Source: Brevibacillus brevis
GTDB taxonomy: Bacteria; Bacillota; Bacilli; Brevibacillales; Brevibacillaceae
Direction: 5' to 3'
DNA length: 64,000 nt
Assembly: GCF_022026395.1 (NCBI RefSeq)
Contig: NZ_CP041767.1
Location: 2,946,501 to 3,010,500, forward strand
The position numbers and the translations under genes were made by a program. Below are positions 52,300 through 61,353 of this stretch, one piece after another; position 1 is the first letter of the stretch, and each line of letters starts with the position of its first letter. Below the pieces are notes generated by a model, which saw only the letters and a program-made list of their open reading frames with translations, did not search any database and was not told where the DNA came from.

Positions 52300-53919
52300 A
52301 TGAAAAAAAACAACCGAAAAACGTACAGTGTCTTTATAGGGGGATTTGTCACGCTATGTCTGTTCCTGGTGGTTGGTTGCAGCACGCAAACAATTGTTCC
52401 AACCTGGCAACAGGAGAGTGCCAAACCAAAATCGGGCGGAACCATTACAGTAGCGTACCCTTATGAACCAGATACATTAGATGCTCACATGTCTGCTGGA
52501 TCTGCTGGGGTCTATACCTGGTTGCTCGGTGGATCTCTGCTCTATAAGGATCCTGCATCAAACGAATACAAGCCCTCTCTAGCTAGTGACTTTAAAATTT
52601 CTGAGGATGGCAAAACGTGGACCTTCACCATTCGTTCCGGGATTACCTTTCACGATGGGACACCGCTGACCGCAAAAAGTTTTAAGGAAACCTTCGATCG
52701 TGCACTTAATCCGCAGACAAAAGCAAAAACAGCCGCTGAGGTAATGGCTCCAATAAAAAGTGTGAAAGCGCCAGACGATCAGACCCTCGTTCTGGAACTA
52801 CATGAACCCAATACTGCCTTCCTCGATTCGCTAGGGAATTATATTACACAGCCCTTATCATTGAAAGCGATTGAAAACGCTGGGGAGGATTATGTCAGGA
52901 GTCCTGTGGGAGTAGGGCCGTGGAAGTTTGAGAGTTGGAATACGGGGGAAGCTGTCACCTATGTTAGAAATGAAGCTTTTCAGTGGGGAGAACCATATTA
53001 TGAAAATCAAGGTCCTCCAAGAGCCGACAAGCTTGTCATAAAAGCGATTGCTGACAGCCAACTCAGATTGTCAGCGCTAGAGAGTGGTGCTATCGATGTA
53101 GCAACGGAAATACCTGTGAAAGACGCGATCTATTATCGGAATAATTCGAAATATCAAGTGATAGAACGCTTGCGTCCAGGACTGGGCTTATTGATGGAGA
53201 TGAATTTGAAGAGACCACCGTTTGAAGATATTCAGGTGCGTAAAGCATTTCATATGCTCATCAATAAAGAAGCCATTGTCCAGGCTGTTACGAAGGGAGA
53301 AGGCGAAGTAGCCCATACGCCATTATCTCCATCGACGCTAGGGTATGACAAATCCTTAGAAAAGTACGGGTACGCGTATAATGTGAGCGAAGCCAAGAAA
53401 TTGTTGGACGATGCTGGTTGGAAAGTAAATGGAAGTGGTGTGAGAGAAAAGGACGGAAAAACACTGAGTCTGAATTTACTCAGTACCGCAGATTTTGACA
53501 AAGAAGCCCAATTGCTCCAAGCCATGCTGGGAGAGGCTGGTATCAACATAAAGATACAGAATCTGGAAATAGCAGGGTACATGCAGGAAGTCATCAAAGG
53601 AAATTTTGATGTAACGTTGATATCGGGCGTCTATGATGATCCTGATATTTTATACTTTTATTTCCATTCCACCGGTGCCTACAACCTGTCTGGTGTAAAA
53701 GACGACAAGCTGGACGCCCTCCTTTTGAAAGGGCGGACAACCTTACAGACTCATGTCAGAAAGCAAGTGTATATGGATGTACAAAAGCATCTCATTGAGC
53801 AAGCGTACGTTGTCCCTCTTTATTACGATAAGGCCTATACTGTCATAAATTCTCGAGTAAAAGGAGTAAAGTGGACATCTGTCATGCCGACATATAATGA
53901 CAGCTGGGTCGAGAACTAA
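52300..53919 (+). CDS. Oligopeptide/nickel-type solute-binding lipoprotein (orphan)
   Basis: The 539-residue SBP_bac_5 protein has lipobox VVGC (Cys27) and family segments (LASDFKISEDGKTWTFTIRSGITFHDGTPL, VRKAFHMLINKEAI). No permease or ATPase gene is nearby, so it must share a transporter elsewhere or act as a sensor. It lies between the MerR regulator and two cytoplasmic serine hydrolases, which suggests uptake of a peptide that is then cut inside. The ATG follows GGGAGGTGG at a slightly long distance. Confidence 0.92.
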   Translation: MKKNNRKTYSVFIGGFVTLCLFLVVGCSTQTIVPTWQQESAKPKSGGTITVAYPYEPDTLDAHMSAGSAGVYTWLLGGSLLYKDPASNEYKPSLASDFKISEDGKTWTFTIRSGITFHDGTPLTAKSFKETFDRALNPQTKAKTAAEVMAPIKSVKAPDDQTLVLELHEPNTAFLDSLGNYITQPLSLKAIENAGEDYVRSPVGVGPWKFESWNTGEAVTYVRNEAFQWGEPYYENQGPPRADKLVIKAIADSQLRLSALESGAIDVATEIPVKDAIYYRNNSKYQVIERLRPGLGLLMEMNLKRPPFEDIQVRKAFHMLINKEAIVQAVTKGEGEVAHTPLSPSTLGYDKSLEKYGYAYNVSEAKKLLDDAGWKVNGSGVREKDGKTLSLNLLSTADFDKEAQLLQAMLGEAGINIKIQNLEIAGYMQEVIKGNFDVTLISGVYDDPDILYFYFHSTGAYNLSGVKDDKLDALLLKGRTTLQTHVRKQVYMDVQKHLIEQAYVVPLYYDKAYTVINSRVKGVKWTSVMPTYNDSWVEN

Positions 53920-53946
53920 CTACATGCCAACAAAGGAGAGAAGCGC

Positions 53947-55383
53947 ATGCAACATAACGGATGGATTGATTCTTTTGAAAAATATGCCCAAAATTTGATA
54001 ACCAAAAGTCAGGTTCCTGGTGTTTGTATGGGATTAGCAAAGGATGGTGAAATCTTCTATAGTAACGGATTTGGCTTCCGTGATGTGGAACGGCAGTTAG
54101 GAGTTACAATCGATACGGTTTTTGGTATCGGATCGATAACAAAATCCTTTACCTGTGCGGCAGTCATGCAATTACAAGAGGCGGGTAAGTTATCCGTACA
54201 TGACCCTGTTGTCAAATACTTGCCGGAATTCCGTCTGAAAAATCTTGATGTGGGGCAAATCACGATTCATCATTTTATGACGAATACGAGTGGAATTCCC
54301 CCCTTGCCCACATTTTTGGCAAGTGTGATGCGAAGCTTGGAAGCGAACGAGGTAGAAGACCTTCCATTGATGCAAAACCAGGCAGATGAAACGGTCCCAA
54401 TCGATACGTACGAAGACCTGATGAGTGTAATCTCTACTTTAGATTTAGAGCTGCTAGGGCCACCAGGCACGGAGTTCAGTTATTCCAATGACTGCTTCGC
54501 CTTGCTGGGAGCGATCATTGAACGCGTCAGCGGGAAGTCGTATGAGGCTTATGTCAAGGAGCATATCATCGATCCAATCGGGATGGAGCACACGAGCTTT
54601 TTTCTGGAAGAGCTAAATGGCTATGAGAATATTACAAAGCTGTATATCATGCGAGACAGAGGCGATTACAAGGAAGTACTCTCATCTCCGAACTGGTGGG
54701 ATTCTCCCGCTTCTCGGGCGGCAGGATTTATAAAATCAACCGTGCGGGATATGTTGAAATATACGGACATGTTCTGCAAAGGTGGGCTTACCGCACGGGG
54801 TAATCGTATCCTGACCCCGGAAAGTGTACAACAAATGATAACCCCTTACTTTCCGACTGACTTGGTACCTGGTCAATTTTACGGATATGGCTTGGTCATA
54901 ACAACTGACTACTATGGAAAAACATTAGTGGAGCATAGTGGTGGTATTAAAGGGGTTACGGCTCAGATGTGCTTTTTTCCCGAAACAGGACTAACCGGAG
55001 TGGCACTGTCCAATCTAGAATTGTCGCCGGTTCTGGCGGTTATGGTGGGTGCGCTAAACAGTCTGGAAAACCGCCCTCCTGAATCCTCTCATCTGGTTAG
55101 CAAGATTGATTTCCTAACTGAGGAAGCAATGAATCAATTCGTGGGGGATTATCATTCTAGTGAGTTTGGGACATTGCCGGTCCGATTGGAAAATGGTCAG
55201 CTAATGCTCTCTTTTTTGGGAGAAAACTACGTAATGAAGCCGTTTTCTGAAGATCTCTTTGTAGTCCGGGCTTTTGGTACAGATTTCGCGGCACGGTTTA
55301 TCAGAGCTGAAAAGAATAAGATTGTTCGAATGGCTTTTTCGGGGAGACAATTTACAAAAACGAGTGGGGGAAACGAAAAATGA
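53947..55383 (+). CDS. Cytoplasmic S12-family serine hydrolase
   Basis: The 478-residue protein is a close relative of the hydrolase at 14223: SITK (Ser63, Lys66), YSN in SYSNDCFALL, HSGG in place of KTG, and the same C-terminal extension. It lacks a signal peptide. The likely activity is D-stereospecific peptidase or esterase rather than antibiotic beta-lactamase. It begins behind AAAGGAGAG, 27 bases after the binding-protein gene, and overlaps the next hydrolase by ATGA. Confidence 0.9.
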   Translation: MQHNGWIDSFEKYAQNLITKSQVPGVCMGLAKDGEIFYSNGFGFRDVERQLGVTIDTVFGIGSITKSFTCAAVMQLQEAGKLSVHDPVVKYLPEFRLKNLDVGQITIHHFMTNTSGIPPLPTFLASVMRSLEANEVEDLPLMQNQADETVPIDTYEDLMSVISTLDLELLGPPGTEFSYSNDCFALLGAIIERVSGKSYEAYVKEHIIDPIGMEHTSFFLEELNGYENITKLYIMRDRGDYKEVLSSPNWWDSPASRAAGFIKSTVRDMLKYTDMFCKGGLTARGNRILTPESVQQMITPYFPTDLVPGQFYGYGLVITTDYYGKTLVEHSGGIKGVTAQMCFFPETGLTGVALSNLELSPVLAVMVGALNSLENRPPESSHLVSKIDFLTEEAMNQFVGDYHSSEFGTLPVRLENGQLMLSFLGENYVMKPFSEDLFVVRAFGTDFAARFIRAEKNKIVRMAFSGRQFTKTSGGNEK

Positions 55384-56465
55384 CACTGGGAGCCAACGTA
55401 AGTGATGCAAGATGCCGCCAGCTTGATGAGCTTTTTTCTGCGATTGCTGAACAAAATAATTGGAGCGGCAACATCTTGATTTTGGAAGAAGGAAAACCTT
55501 TTTATCAAAATTCCATAGGAATGGCCAATCTGGAAACGGCCGAGAGATTGTCACCGCATTCTGTATTTGAGCTTGCATCCGTTTCCAAGGCGTTTACAGC
55601 AATGGGCATCATGATCTTGCAAGAGCAAGGGAAGCTCGACTATACAGATACAGTGAACAGCTTCTTCCCAGATTTCCCTTATGACGATATTACCGTAGAG
55701 AACCTACTTGTGCACACATCCGGTTTGCCAGATTACATGGATTTATTTGCAGAACATTGGGACAAATCGAAAATCGCGACGAATCAAGACATCCTCGAAC
55801 AGCTAATCAAGCATCGACCCACCGTATTGTTTCCACCCAATGAAAAGTATGAGTATAGTAATACTGGCTATGCATTATTGGCTTCTATCGTAGAACACGT
55901 AGCTGGTACACGATTTGCCGATTTCTTGCAGCAACACATTTTTCAACCACTAGATATGCAGCACACGAAAGTGTACAACCGAAGACATTCTCCTGAGTTG
56001 ATCCAGCATTACGCCTACGGTTACTTGTATTCTGCTCCATCTGAAGCACTAGTGTTACCGGATGAATCAAGTGAGCAGGATTTTGTCATTTATCTGGATG
56101 GCATTCAGGGAGACGGCGCGGTCAGTTCAACACTGGATGACTTGCGTAAGTGGGACAGAGCTCTCTACACAGAAAAGCTGGTCAAAAAAGCAACACTAGA
56201 GAGAGCGTTTTCCCCAGTGCAGCTTAGTGACAACAGTCTATCTCATTATGGGTATGGCTGGCGGCTACGTGAAGATCAGGTGACAGGAAAAGTCGTGCAT
56301 CACGGCGGAAGCTGGCCGGGGTATAGAAGCTGGCTAAGACGTTACATTCAAAAAGATAAAACGATTATTTATCTCACAAACGTGGACCAGGAACGGGAGT
56401 GGACAGAAAAAGTAGTAGAGGCAGTCGAGAATATTTTATTCGAACAACCGTATGTCATGCCGTAA
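55380..56465 (+). CDS. S12-family serine hydrolase, short form
   Basis: The 361-residue protein has only the beta-lactamase-like core: SVSK (Ser67, Lys70), YSN in EYSNTGYALL and HHGGSWPGYRSW near the end. It lacks the C-terminal extension of its upstream neighbour and has no signal peptide. Translational coupling by ATGA suggests the two enzymes act together. A strong terminator follows. Confidence 0.9.
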   Translation: MTLGANVSDARCRQLDELFSAIAEQNNWSGNILILEEGKPFYQNSIGMANLETAERLSPHSVFELASVSKAFTAMGIMILQEQGKLDYTDTVNSFFPDFPYDDITVENLLVHTSGLPDYMDLFAEHWDKSKIATNQDILEQLIKHRPTVLFPPNEKYEYSNTGYALLASIVEHVAGTRFADFLQQHIFQPLDMQHTKVYNRRHSPELIQHYAYGYLYSAPSEALVLPDESSEQDFVIYLDGIQGDGAVSSTLDDLRKWDRALYTEKLVKKATLERAFSPVQLSDNSLSHYGYGWRLREDQVTGKVVHHGGSWPGYRSWLRRYIQKDKTIIYLTNVDQEREWTEKVVEAVENILFEQPYVMP

Positions 56466-56481
56466 CCATTGTTAGGTACAT

Positions 56482-56519
56482 AAAAAAGAGGAGCCGCCAT
56501 CTACGGTTCCTCTTTTTTT
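56482..56519. terminator. Bidirectional terminator
   Basis: AAAAGAGGAGCCG and CGGTTCCTCTTTT pair with one mismatch and carry A-runs and T-runs on both sides. Confidence 0.88.
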
Positions 56520-56523
56520 CGAT

Positions 56524-57783
56524 TTACACAAGCATTTTTTTCACCAGTTGTGTCCGGTTGCTGACATCCATCTTTTCAAAAATGGATTTCAAATGCTTTT
56601 TTACCGTTACTTCGCTCAAATACAAGCGGGCAGCGATTTCGGCGTTCGTTAATCCCTCCAGAACAAGAGCGGCTACTTCCCTTTCTCGTACCGTCAGTAT
56701 GCTCATGTTCTACGAGGTAACCATGCCCTGTGAAGCTGGTAGAGCAGGAGATGGAACCGCTTCTTCTTCCAAATGCAAATCCGCATCCAATCCCGATCGT
56801 TTGAGCAGCTTTTGCAAGTAAGCGGGGAGATGCTCGCCTTGCGTATCACGAAAAAATACGAGTGTGGGTGTTACTCCATCGTAGTTGGTGTGGGTGGCAA
56901 ATTCGGCAATATCAAATCCCAAACTTTCATGGGCGGCTTTGAAAAAGGGAAATGGTGCAGGTGAACACAACAAAAACTCCCCAGTGAACATCAACCCATG
57001 CAGCAAATGGCCAATGGCAGTGTGTTGGGAAACATCCTCGTAATCGTCTTGATGAATCGTGTGAATGAACCAGCCTGCTCGTGCGTGTTCTGGCACGGAG
57101 AACCGTTCTAGGTCTTGTTTGGATAGCGCAGTAAAATAGGAACGGGAGCCGGAATGTTCCATCAGATAAGGAAGAGTTTTTTCATTGATGGGAACAACTG
57201 CGGCAAGTGCCGAGATCGCTCCGTTTTCATTGCGCAGAACGCGAAGTACGTCATACCCGAGAGAGAATAGTCGGTCATGATCAAGCCAATTCAATGGGTA
57301 CAAGGTTTGCTCCGCTGTCAGGTGAAAACCAAAATGGCGGTTTGTATGCGGATCAAACAGTTTGATTGTTTTAGGGGAGGGACAGAGTCGCTGGTTGCGG
57401 ATATACTCCAGCAGTTCTTCCCGATGACCAATGTGGATCGATTCGAATGGTTGGGGTAATGGATCGAACCAATTTAAAAAAGCGCGAATGAGTGCGTCAC
57501 CTAAAAAGAAGGTTAGCTCCAATGCCTCTGGAGTGCGGACCGAATGGGCTGACTTGGTGAACTTCTCATAATAGTAGTAAACGGACCGCTTTTGCAAATC
57601 TGCAAAATGAAGCGGAGTGCGTGCCCGCATGTCCTGGGCGATTGCTTCTCTCATCAAGGAATGAATCGTCCAGCCGCTGTCCACTTTCCGTACAAACGAA
57701 AATCGGATCAATTGGAAAAACTCGGACGCCGTAATTTCCCTTTTCAATAAAAAAGACAGATTATCCTGATTGAAGTGACGCAA
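56524..57783 (-). pseudogene. Broken LuxR-type (MalT-like) regulator
   Basis: Two adjacent open stretches lie in one frame. Bases 57783-56710 give 357 residues like the C-terminal half of large MalT-like regulators (AAAVLRHFNQDN, TIHSLMREAIAQDM). An in-frame TAG follows, then AAC and an ATG that opens a LuxR HTH of 60 residues (LTVREREVAALVLEGLTNAEIA, VTVKKHLKSIFEKM). The N-terminal ATPase part is missing; the frame starts at a TTG and runs into unrelated sequence near 57800. The gene thus seems to have lost its 5' half and gained a stop before the DNA-binding domain. The HTH could still be made separately from the internal ATG. Confidence 0.75.
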
Positions 57784-58054
57784 TACGGCAGCAGCTTCGA
57801 CGAGCGGACGCAGTATCTTTTTCGCTGATCCGAATTTTGATCCGGAGCATGCGGCGCTGACCGATGATCCCTATGTATTCGGCATCAATTTGGATCTGAC
57901 ACCCCAAGACCTGATCACAGCCGAGCGACTCGTCTCCTGCACAGAAGCTGGGTGCACAGGCTTGGATTTCGAGATTTGCAAACGTGCCTCCATCGGTCAT
58001 CCTAATCAAAAGGGAGCCCAGGCGTACGCGAACGCAATTTTGCCTCTTCTGTAA
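57783..58054 (+). pseudogene. C-terminal remnant of a SGNH/GDSL-like hydrolase
   Basis: A plus-strand frame without a start reads ...GRSIFFADPNFDPEHAAL..., FGINLDLTPQDLI, EAGCTGLDFEICKRASIGHP, NQKGAQAYANAILPLL and stop. The end with HPN and AYANAI is typical of the catalytic-His region of SGNH hydrolases. Nothing upstream continues it; instead the opposite strand is the cut-off LuxR-type gene. It therefore looks like a gene tail left at a deletion or recombination joint. Confidence 0.6.
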
Positions 58055-58180
58055 TCAAGCAAAGAAACATGGGATGATTGACAATGAAAAGCTGTTGGAG
58101 GAACTGATGTTCCCTAACAGCTTTTTCATGGTACAATGTAAATATAAGTAAAACTGAATACTATCGGAAGGATGATGGGC

Positions 58181-60436
58181 ATGAGCGAGTCTAATCAGGA
58201 GTATATCGTAATCTCGGGTGCGAGGGAAAACAATCTCAAGAACGTCTCCTTACGTATTCCCAAGCGGAAGATTACGATCTTCACCGGTGTATCTGGGTCC
58301 GGCAAGTCGTCGATCGTCTTCGATACGATCGCTGCAGAATCCACACGATTGCTGAATGAAAACTTCAGCATGTTCGTTCGCAATTTCCTGCCGCGCTATC
58401 CGCAGCCGGATACGGACGCGATCGAGAACCTGAGCATGGCAGTTATCGTGGACCAGAAGCGGTTGGGCGGCGGTTCCCATTCCACGATGGGCACGATTAC
58501 CGATATTTCTCCCATTCTCCGTCTTCTCTTCTCCCGAGTAGGAAAGCCCTATGTTGGACAAGCGCACATGTTCTCTTTTAACGATCCACAAGGTATGTGT
58601 CCCGAATGCAACGGGATCGGTCGCAAATTAGGCGTCGACCTCAGCAAGGCAGTAGACATGTCCAAGTCGTTGAATGAAGGGGCAATCATGCTGCCGGACT
58701 ATAAAGTGGACAGCTGGGATTGGACGATCATCGTGCAGTCGGGTTCGTTCGATCCAGACAAGAAGCTGAGCGATTATTCGGAAGTGGAACTGGAGCAACT
58801 GCTCTATGGCAAGGCGAGAAAAGTGAAGATGGATTTCGCAGGGAAGGCAACGAATATTACAGTGGAAGGCGTTATTGAGAAGTTCACCAACAAATACATT
58901 AAGCAGGATGTAAAGACGAAGTCTGAGCGTACACAAAAAGCTGTTGCGCCGTTCATCTCTGAGGGTCCCTGCCCAAGCTGCCTCGGAGCAAGACTCAGTC
59001 AAGCCGCGCTAAACTGCAAAATCAACGGACTTAATATTGCGGAGATGTCCTCCATGGAGGTCGGTCGGCTTATCCGCGTCATTCAAGAGATTGACGATTC
59101 AGTTGCTGCACCGATGGTCAAATCGCTGACGGAGCGGTTGCAGCATCTGGTCGATATCGGACTGGACTACTTGACGCTGGACCGTGAGACGGATACATTG
59201 TCCGGCGGCGAGTCACAGCGCGTCAAGATGGTGAAGCACCTGAGCGGCAGTCTGGTGGATGTCACTTACATTTTCGATGAGCCCAGTGTTGGCCTGCACC
59301 CGCGTGATGTGCATAGACTAAACGAATTGCTTCAGAAGCTGCGCGACAAGGGCAATACCGTCATTGTCGTCGAGCATGATCCTGATGTAATCAAGGTGGC
59401 AGATCATATCGTCGACGTCGGTCCTCACGCCGGCAGCCACGGCGGTACCATCGTGTATGAAGGAAACTTCCAAGGTCTGCTAGAGTCAGGGACTCTGACT
59501 GGTACCCATATGAATCGGCCGCTCCAACTAAAGCAAGATTCCAGGAAAGCGACTGGCAAGCTGACCATCGAAAACGCCACACTTCACAACCTGCAAAATG
59601 TTAATGTTGATATTCCAACAGGAGTGCTGACGGTCGTTACCGGTGTCGCGGGCTCCGGCAAGAGTACGCTGATTAACGAAGTATTCCTCGCCAAGCATCC
59701 AGATGCGATTGTCATCGACCAATCGGCGGTAGGCGTGTCAACGCGCTCGAATCCCGCGACCTACACAGGGATTATGGATGATGTGCGAAAGGCGTTTGCT
59801 TCCGCGAACAAGGTCAACCAAGGTTTGTTCAGCTTCAACTCCAAGGGTGCTTGCGAGAACTGCCAAGGACTGGGTGTTGTGTATACAGACCTTGCATTCC
59901 TTGAAAGCGTAAAGTTGCCGTGCGAAGTATGTGGAGGTAGACGGTTCAAGGAAGAGGTGCTCGCGTACAAACTGAACGGCAAGTCAATTGCAGAAGTACT
60001 GGAGATGACCGTGGAGCAGGCATTGGAATTTTTTGAGCTAAAAGAGGTTGTGCGCAAGCTCCAGGCGATGAGTGATGTAGGGTTGAACTATATTACACTC
60101 GGCCAGCCGCTCAGCACGCTCTCGGGCGGGGAATGTCAGCGCATCAAGCTGGCAAGCGAGCTGCACAAGAAGGGCAGCATCTATGTGATGGACGAGCCGA
60201 CGACTGGGCTGCATATGTCCGATATCGGTCACCTTCTGGAGATCATGAACCGCCTCGTGGATGCAGGCAATACGGTAATCGTCATCGAACACAACCTCGA
60301 TGTGATCAGCCAAGCGGATTGGATTATCGATATGGGGCCGGACGGAGGCAGCAACGGCGGTCAGGTGGTCTTCGAGGGCACACCTCCGCAGATCATCCAT
60401 GCGGAGCAATCGATCACGGGTAGATACTTGAAGTAA
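58181..60436 (+). CDS. UvrA-like ABC ATPase (short UvrA2/DrrC type)
   Basis: The 751-residue protein has the two ABC cassettes of UvrA (Walker A GVSGSGKSS near 40 and GVAGSGKST near 490; LSGGESQR and LSGGECQR; IFDEPSVGLHP and VMDEPTTGLH) with zinc-knuckle pairs (CPECNG, CPSCLG, CENCQG, CEVCGG). It is about 200 residues shorter than housekeeping UvrA and lacks part of the DNA- and UvrB-binding region. Such short forms are linked to resistance to DNA-binding drugs in producers. I prefer the ATG at 58181, nine bases after GGAAGGA. Confidence 0.92.
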   Translation: MSESNQEYIVISGARENNLKNVSLRIPKRKITIFTGVSGSGKSSIVFDTIAAESTRLLNENFSMFVRNFLPRYPQPDTDAIENLSMAVIVDQKRLGGGSHSTMGTITDISPILRLLFSRVGKPYVGQAHMFSFNDPQGMCPECNGIGRKLGVDLSKAVDMSKSLNEGAIMLPDYKVDSWDWTIIVQSGSFDPDKKLSDYSEVELEQLLYGKARKVKMDFAGKATNITVEGVIEKFTNKYIKQDVKTKSERTQKAVAPFISEGPCPSCLGARLSQAALNCKINGLNIAEMSSMEVGRLIRVIQEIDDSVAAPMVKSLTERLQHLVDIGLDYLTLDRETDTLSGGESQRVKMVKHLSGSLVDVTYIFDEPSVGLHPRDVHRLNELLQKLRDKGNTVIVVEHDPDVIKVADHIVDVGPHAGSHGGTIVYEGNFQGLLESGTLTGTHMNRPLQLKQDSRKATGKLTIENATLHNLQNVNVDIPTGVLTVVTGVAGSGKSTLINEVFLAKHPDAIVIDQSAVGVSTRSNPATYTGIMDDVRKAFASANKVNQGLFSFNSKGACENCQGLGVVYTDLAFLESVKLPCEVCGGRRFKEEVLAYKLNGKSIAEVLEMTVEQALEFFELKEVVRKLQAMSDVGLNYITLGQPLSTLSGGECQRIKLASELHKKGSIYVMDEPTTGLHMSDIGHLLEIMNRLVDAGNTVIVIEHNLDVISQADWIIDMGPDGGSNGGQVVFEGTPPQIIHAEQSITGRYLK

Positions 60437-60455
60437 TGAAACATAACGAAATCAG

Positions 60456-60486
60456 ATCTCCTCATGGGAAACCGGAGGAGATTTTT
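60456..60486 (+). terminator. Terminator after the UvrA-like gene
   Basis: ATCTCCTC and GAGGAGAT form the stem, followed by TTTTTG. Confidence 0.85.
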
Positions 60487-60524
60487 GTTATGTCAAAATA
60501 AATATCAGAAAATAAAAAATAATC

Positions 60525-60553
60525 TTGACATTAAATCGGGTGATTAGTAAAGT
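60525..60553 (+). promoter_or_regulatory. Sigma-A promoter of the tetR operon
   Basis: TTGACA and TAAAGT are spaced by 17 bases about 140 bases before the TetR start. Confidence 0.7.
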
Positions 60554-60572
60554 GGTGATTACAAACAGCCTA

Positions 60573-60588
60573 TCGATCGATCGATCGA
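60573..60588. promoter_or_regulatory. TCGATCGATCGATCGA palindrome, likely TetR operator
   Basis: Four direct TCGA units form a 16-bp palindrome about 20 bases past the -10, where a TetR-family repressor would act. The ATCG repeat is also a simple repeat. Confidence 0.55.
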
Positions 60589-60690
60589 CTAACCTCAAAA
60601 AGCAAATGATGGTACCTGGTACCGCCACAAGTAACTGGACATGAGGGACTCTCTTTTCCTGCAATCATCGGTAGAAAGGAGCGCGCTTTT

Positions 60691-61353
60691 TTGACAAAAG
60701 AAAAAATATTTCAAGCAGCATTACGGCTATTCGCAAGAAAAGGTTTTGAAGCAACCAGCATACGTGATATCGCCCTAGAAGCAGAGGTAACCTCTTCCAC
60801 CCTTTATCATTACATGAAGACAAAAGAGGATCTGCTCGTTGCCATCATGCAAGAAGGATTACAGACTCTTCTTGGGAATGCAAAGGAAGTACTCGCTGAG
60901 CTTGAAGCGCCCGAACAGCAATTGGCAGCATTTGTACAGCTTCATGTTACCAGCCATGCCATTGATAAGCTAACAGCGCTAGTAGTAGATACCGAGTTCC
61001 GTGCGCTGACAGGAAATACGCGCGAAGAAATTGCCAAGTTGCGCAGTGAATATGAGCTACTCTGGCAGCGTATTTTAACGGGCGGATTAGAGGGGGGCGT
61101 ATTTACAATAGAAAATACCAAGCTTGCCGTCCTGGCTTTGCTTCAAATGTGCACGGGCGTCGCCCATTGGTACTCGCCCGATGGCCCAAATTCATTGGAA
61201 GAAATCAGCTTGAATTTTTCGGATATGGCGCTTGCACTCGTTCAGGCAAAGCGAAACGGCCAACAACTGACTGTCGCTGATTTGGATCTGCCTGAACCCG
61301 CTCGTTTTTTTATGAAACCATGGCTGGGGGTTACGGCGGATGAACATTCTTGA
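60691..61353 (+). CDS. TetR-family transcriptional regulator
   Basis: The 220-residue protein has the TetR HTH (IFQAALRLFARKGFEATSIRDIALEAEVTSSTLYHYMKTKEDLL) and a C-terminal ligand domain of the TetR_C acyl-CoA-type class (about 80-195). It starts at a TTG ten bases after GAAAGGAG. It is the first gene of an operon with acyl-CoA enzymes and overlaps the next gene by 14 bases, so an acyl-CoA effector is likely. Confidence 0.93.
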   Translation: MTKEKIFQAALRLFARKGFEATSIRDIALEAEVTSSTLYHYMKTKEDLLVAIMQEGLQTLLGNAKEVLAELEAPEQQLAAFVQLHVTSHAIDKLTALVVDTEFRALTGNTREEIAKLRSEYELLWQRILTGGLEGGVFTIENTKLAVLALLQMCTGVAHWYSPDGPNSLEEISLNFSDMALALVQAKRNGQQLTVADLDLPEPARFFMKPWLGVTADEHS

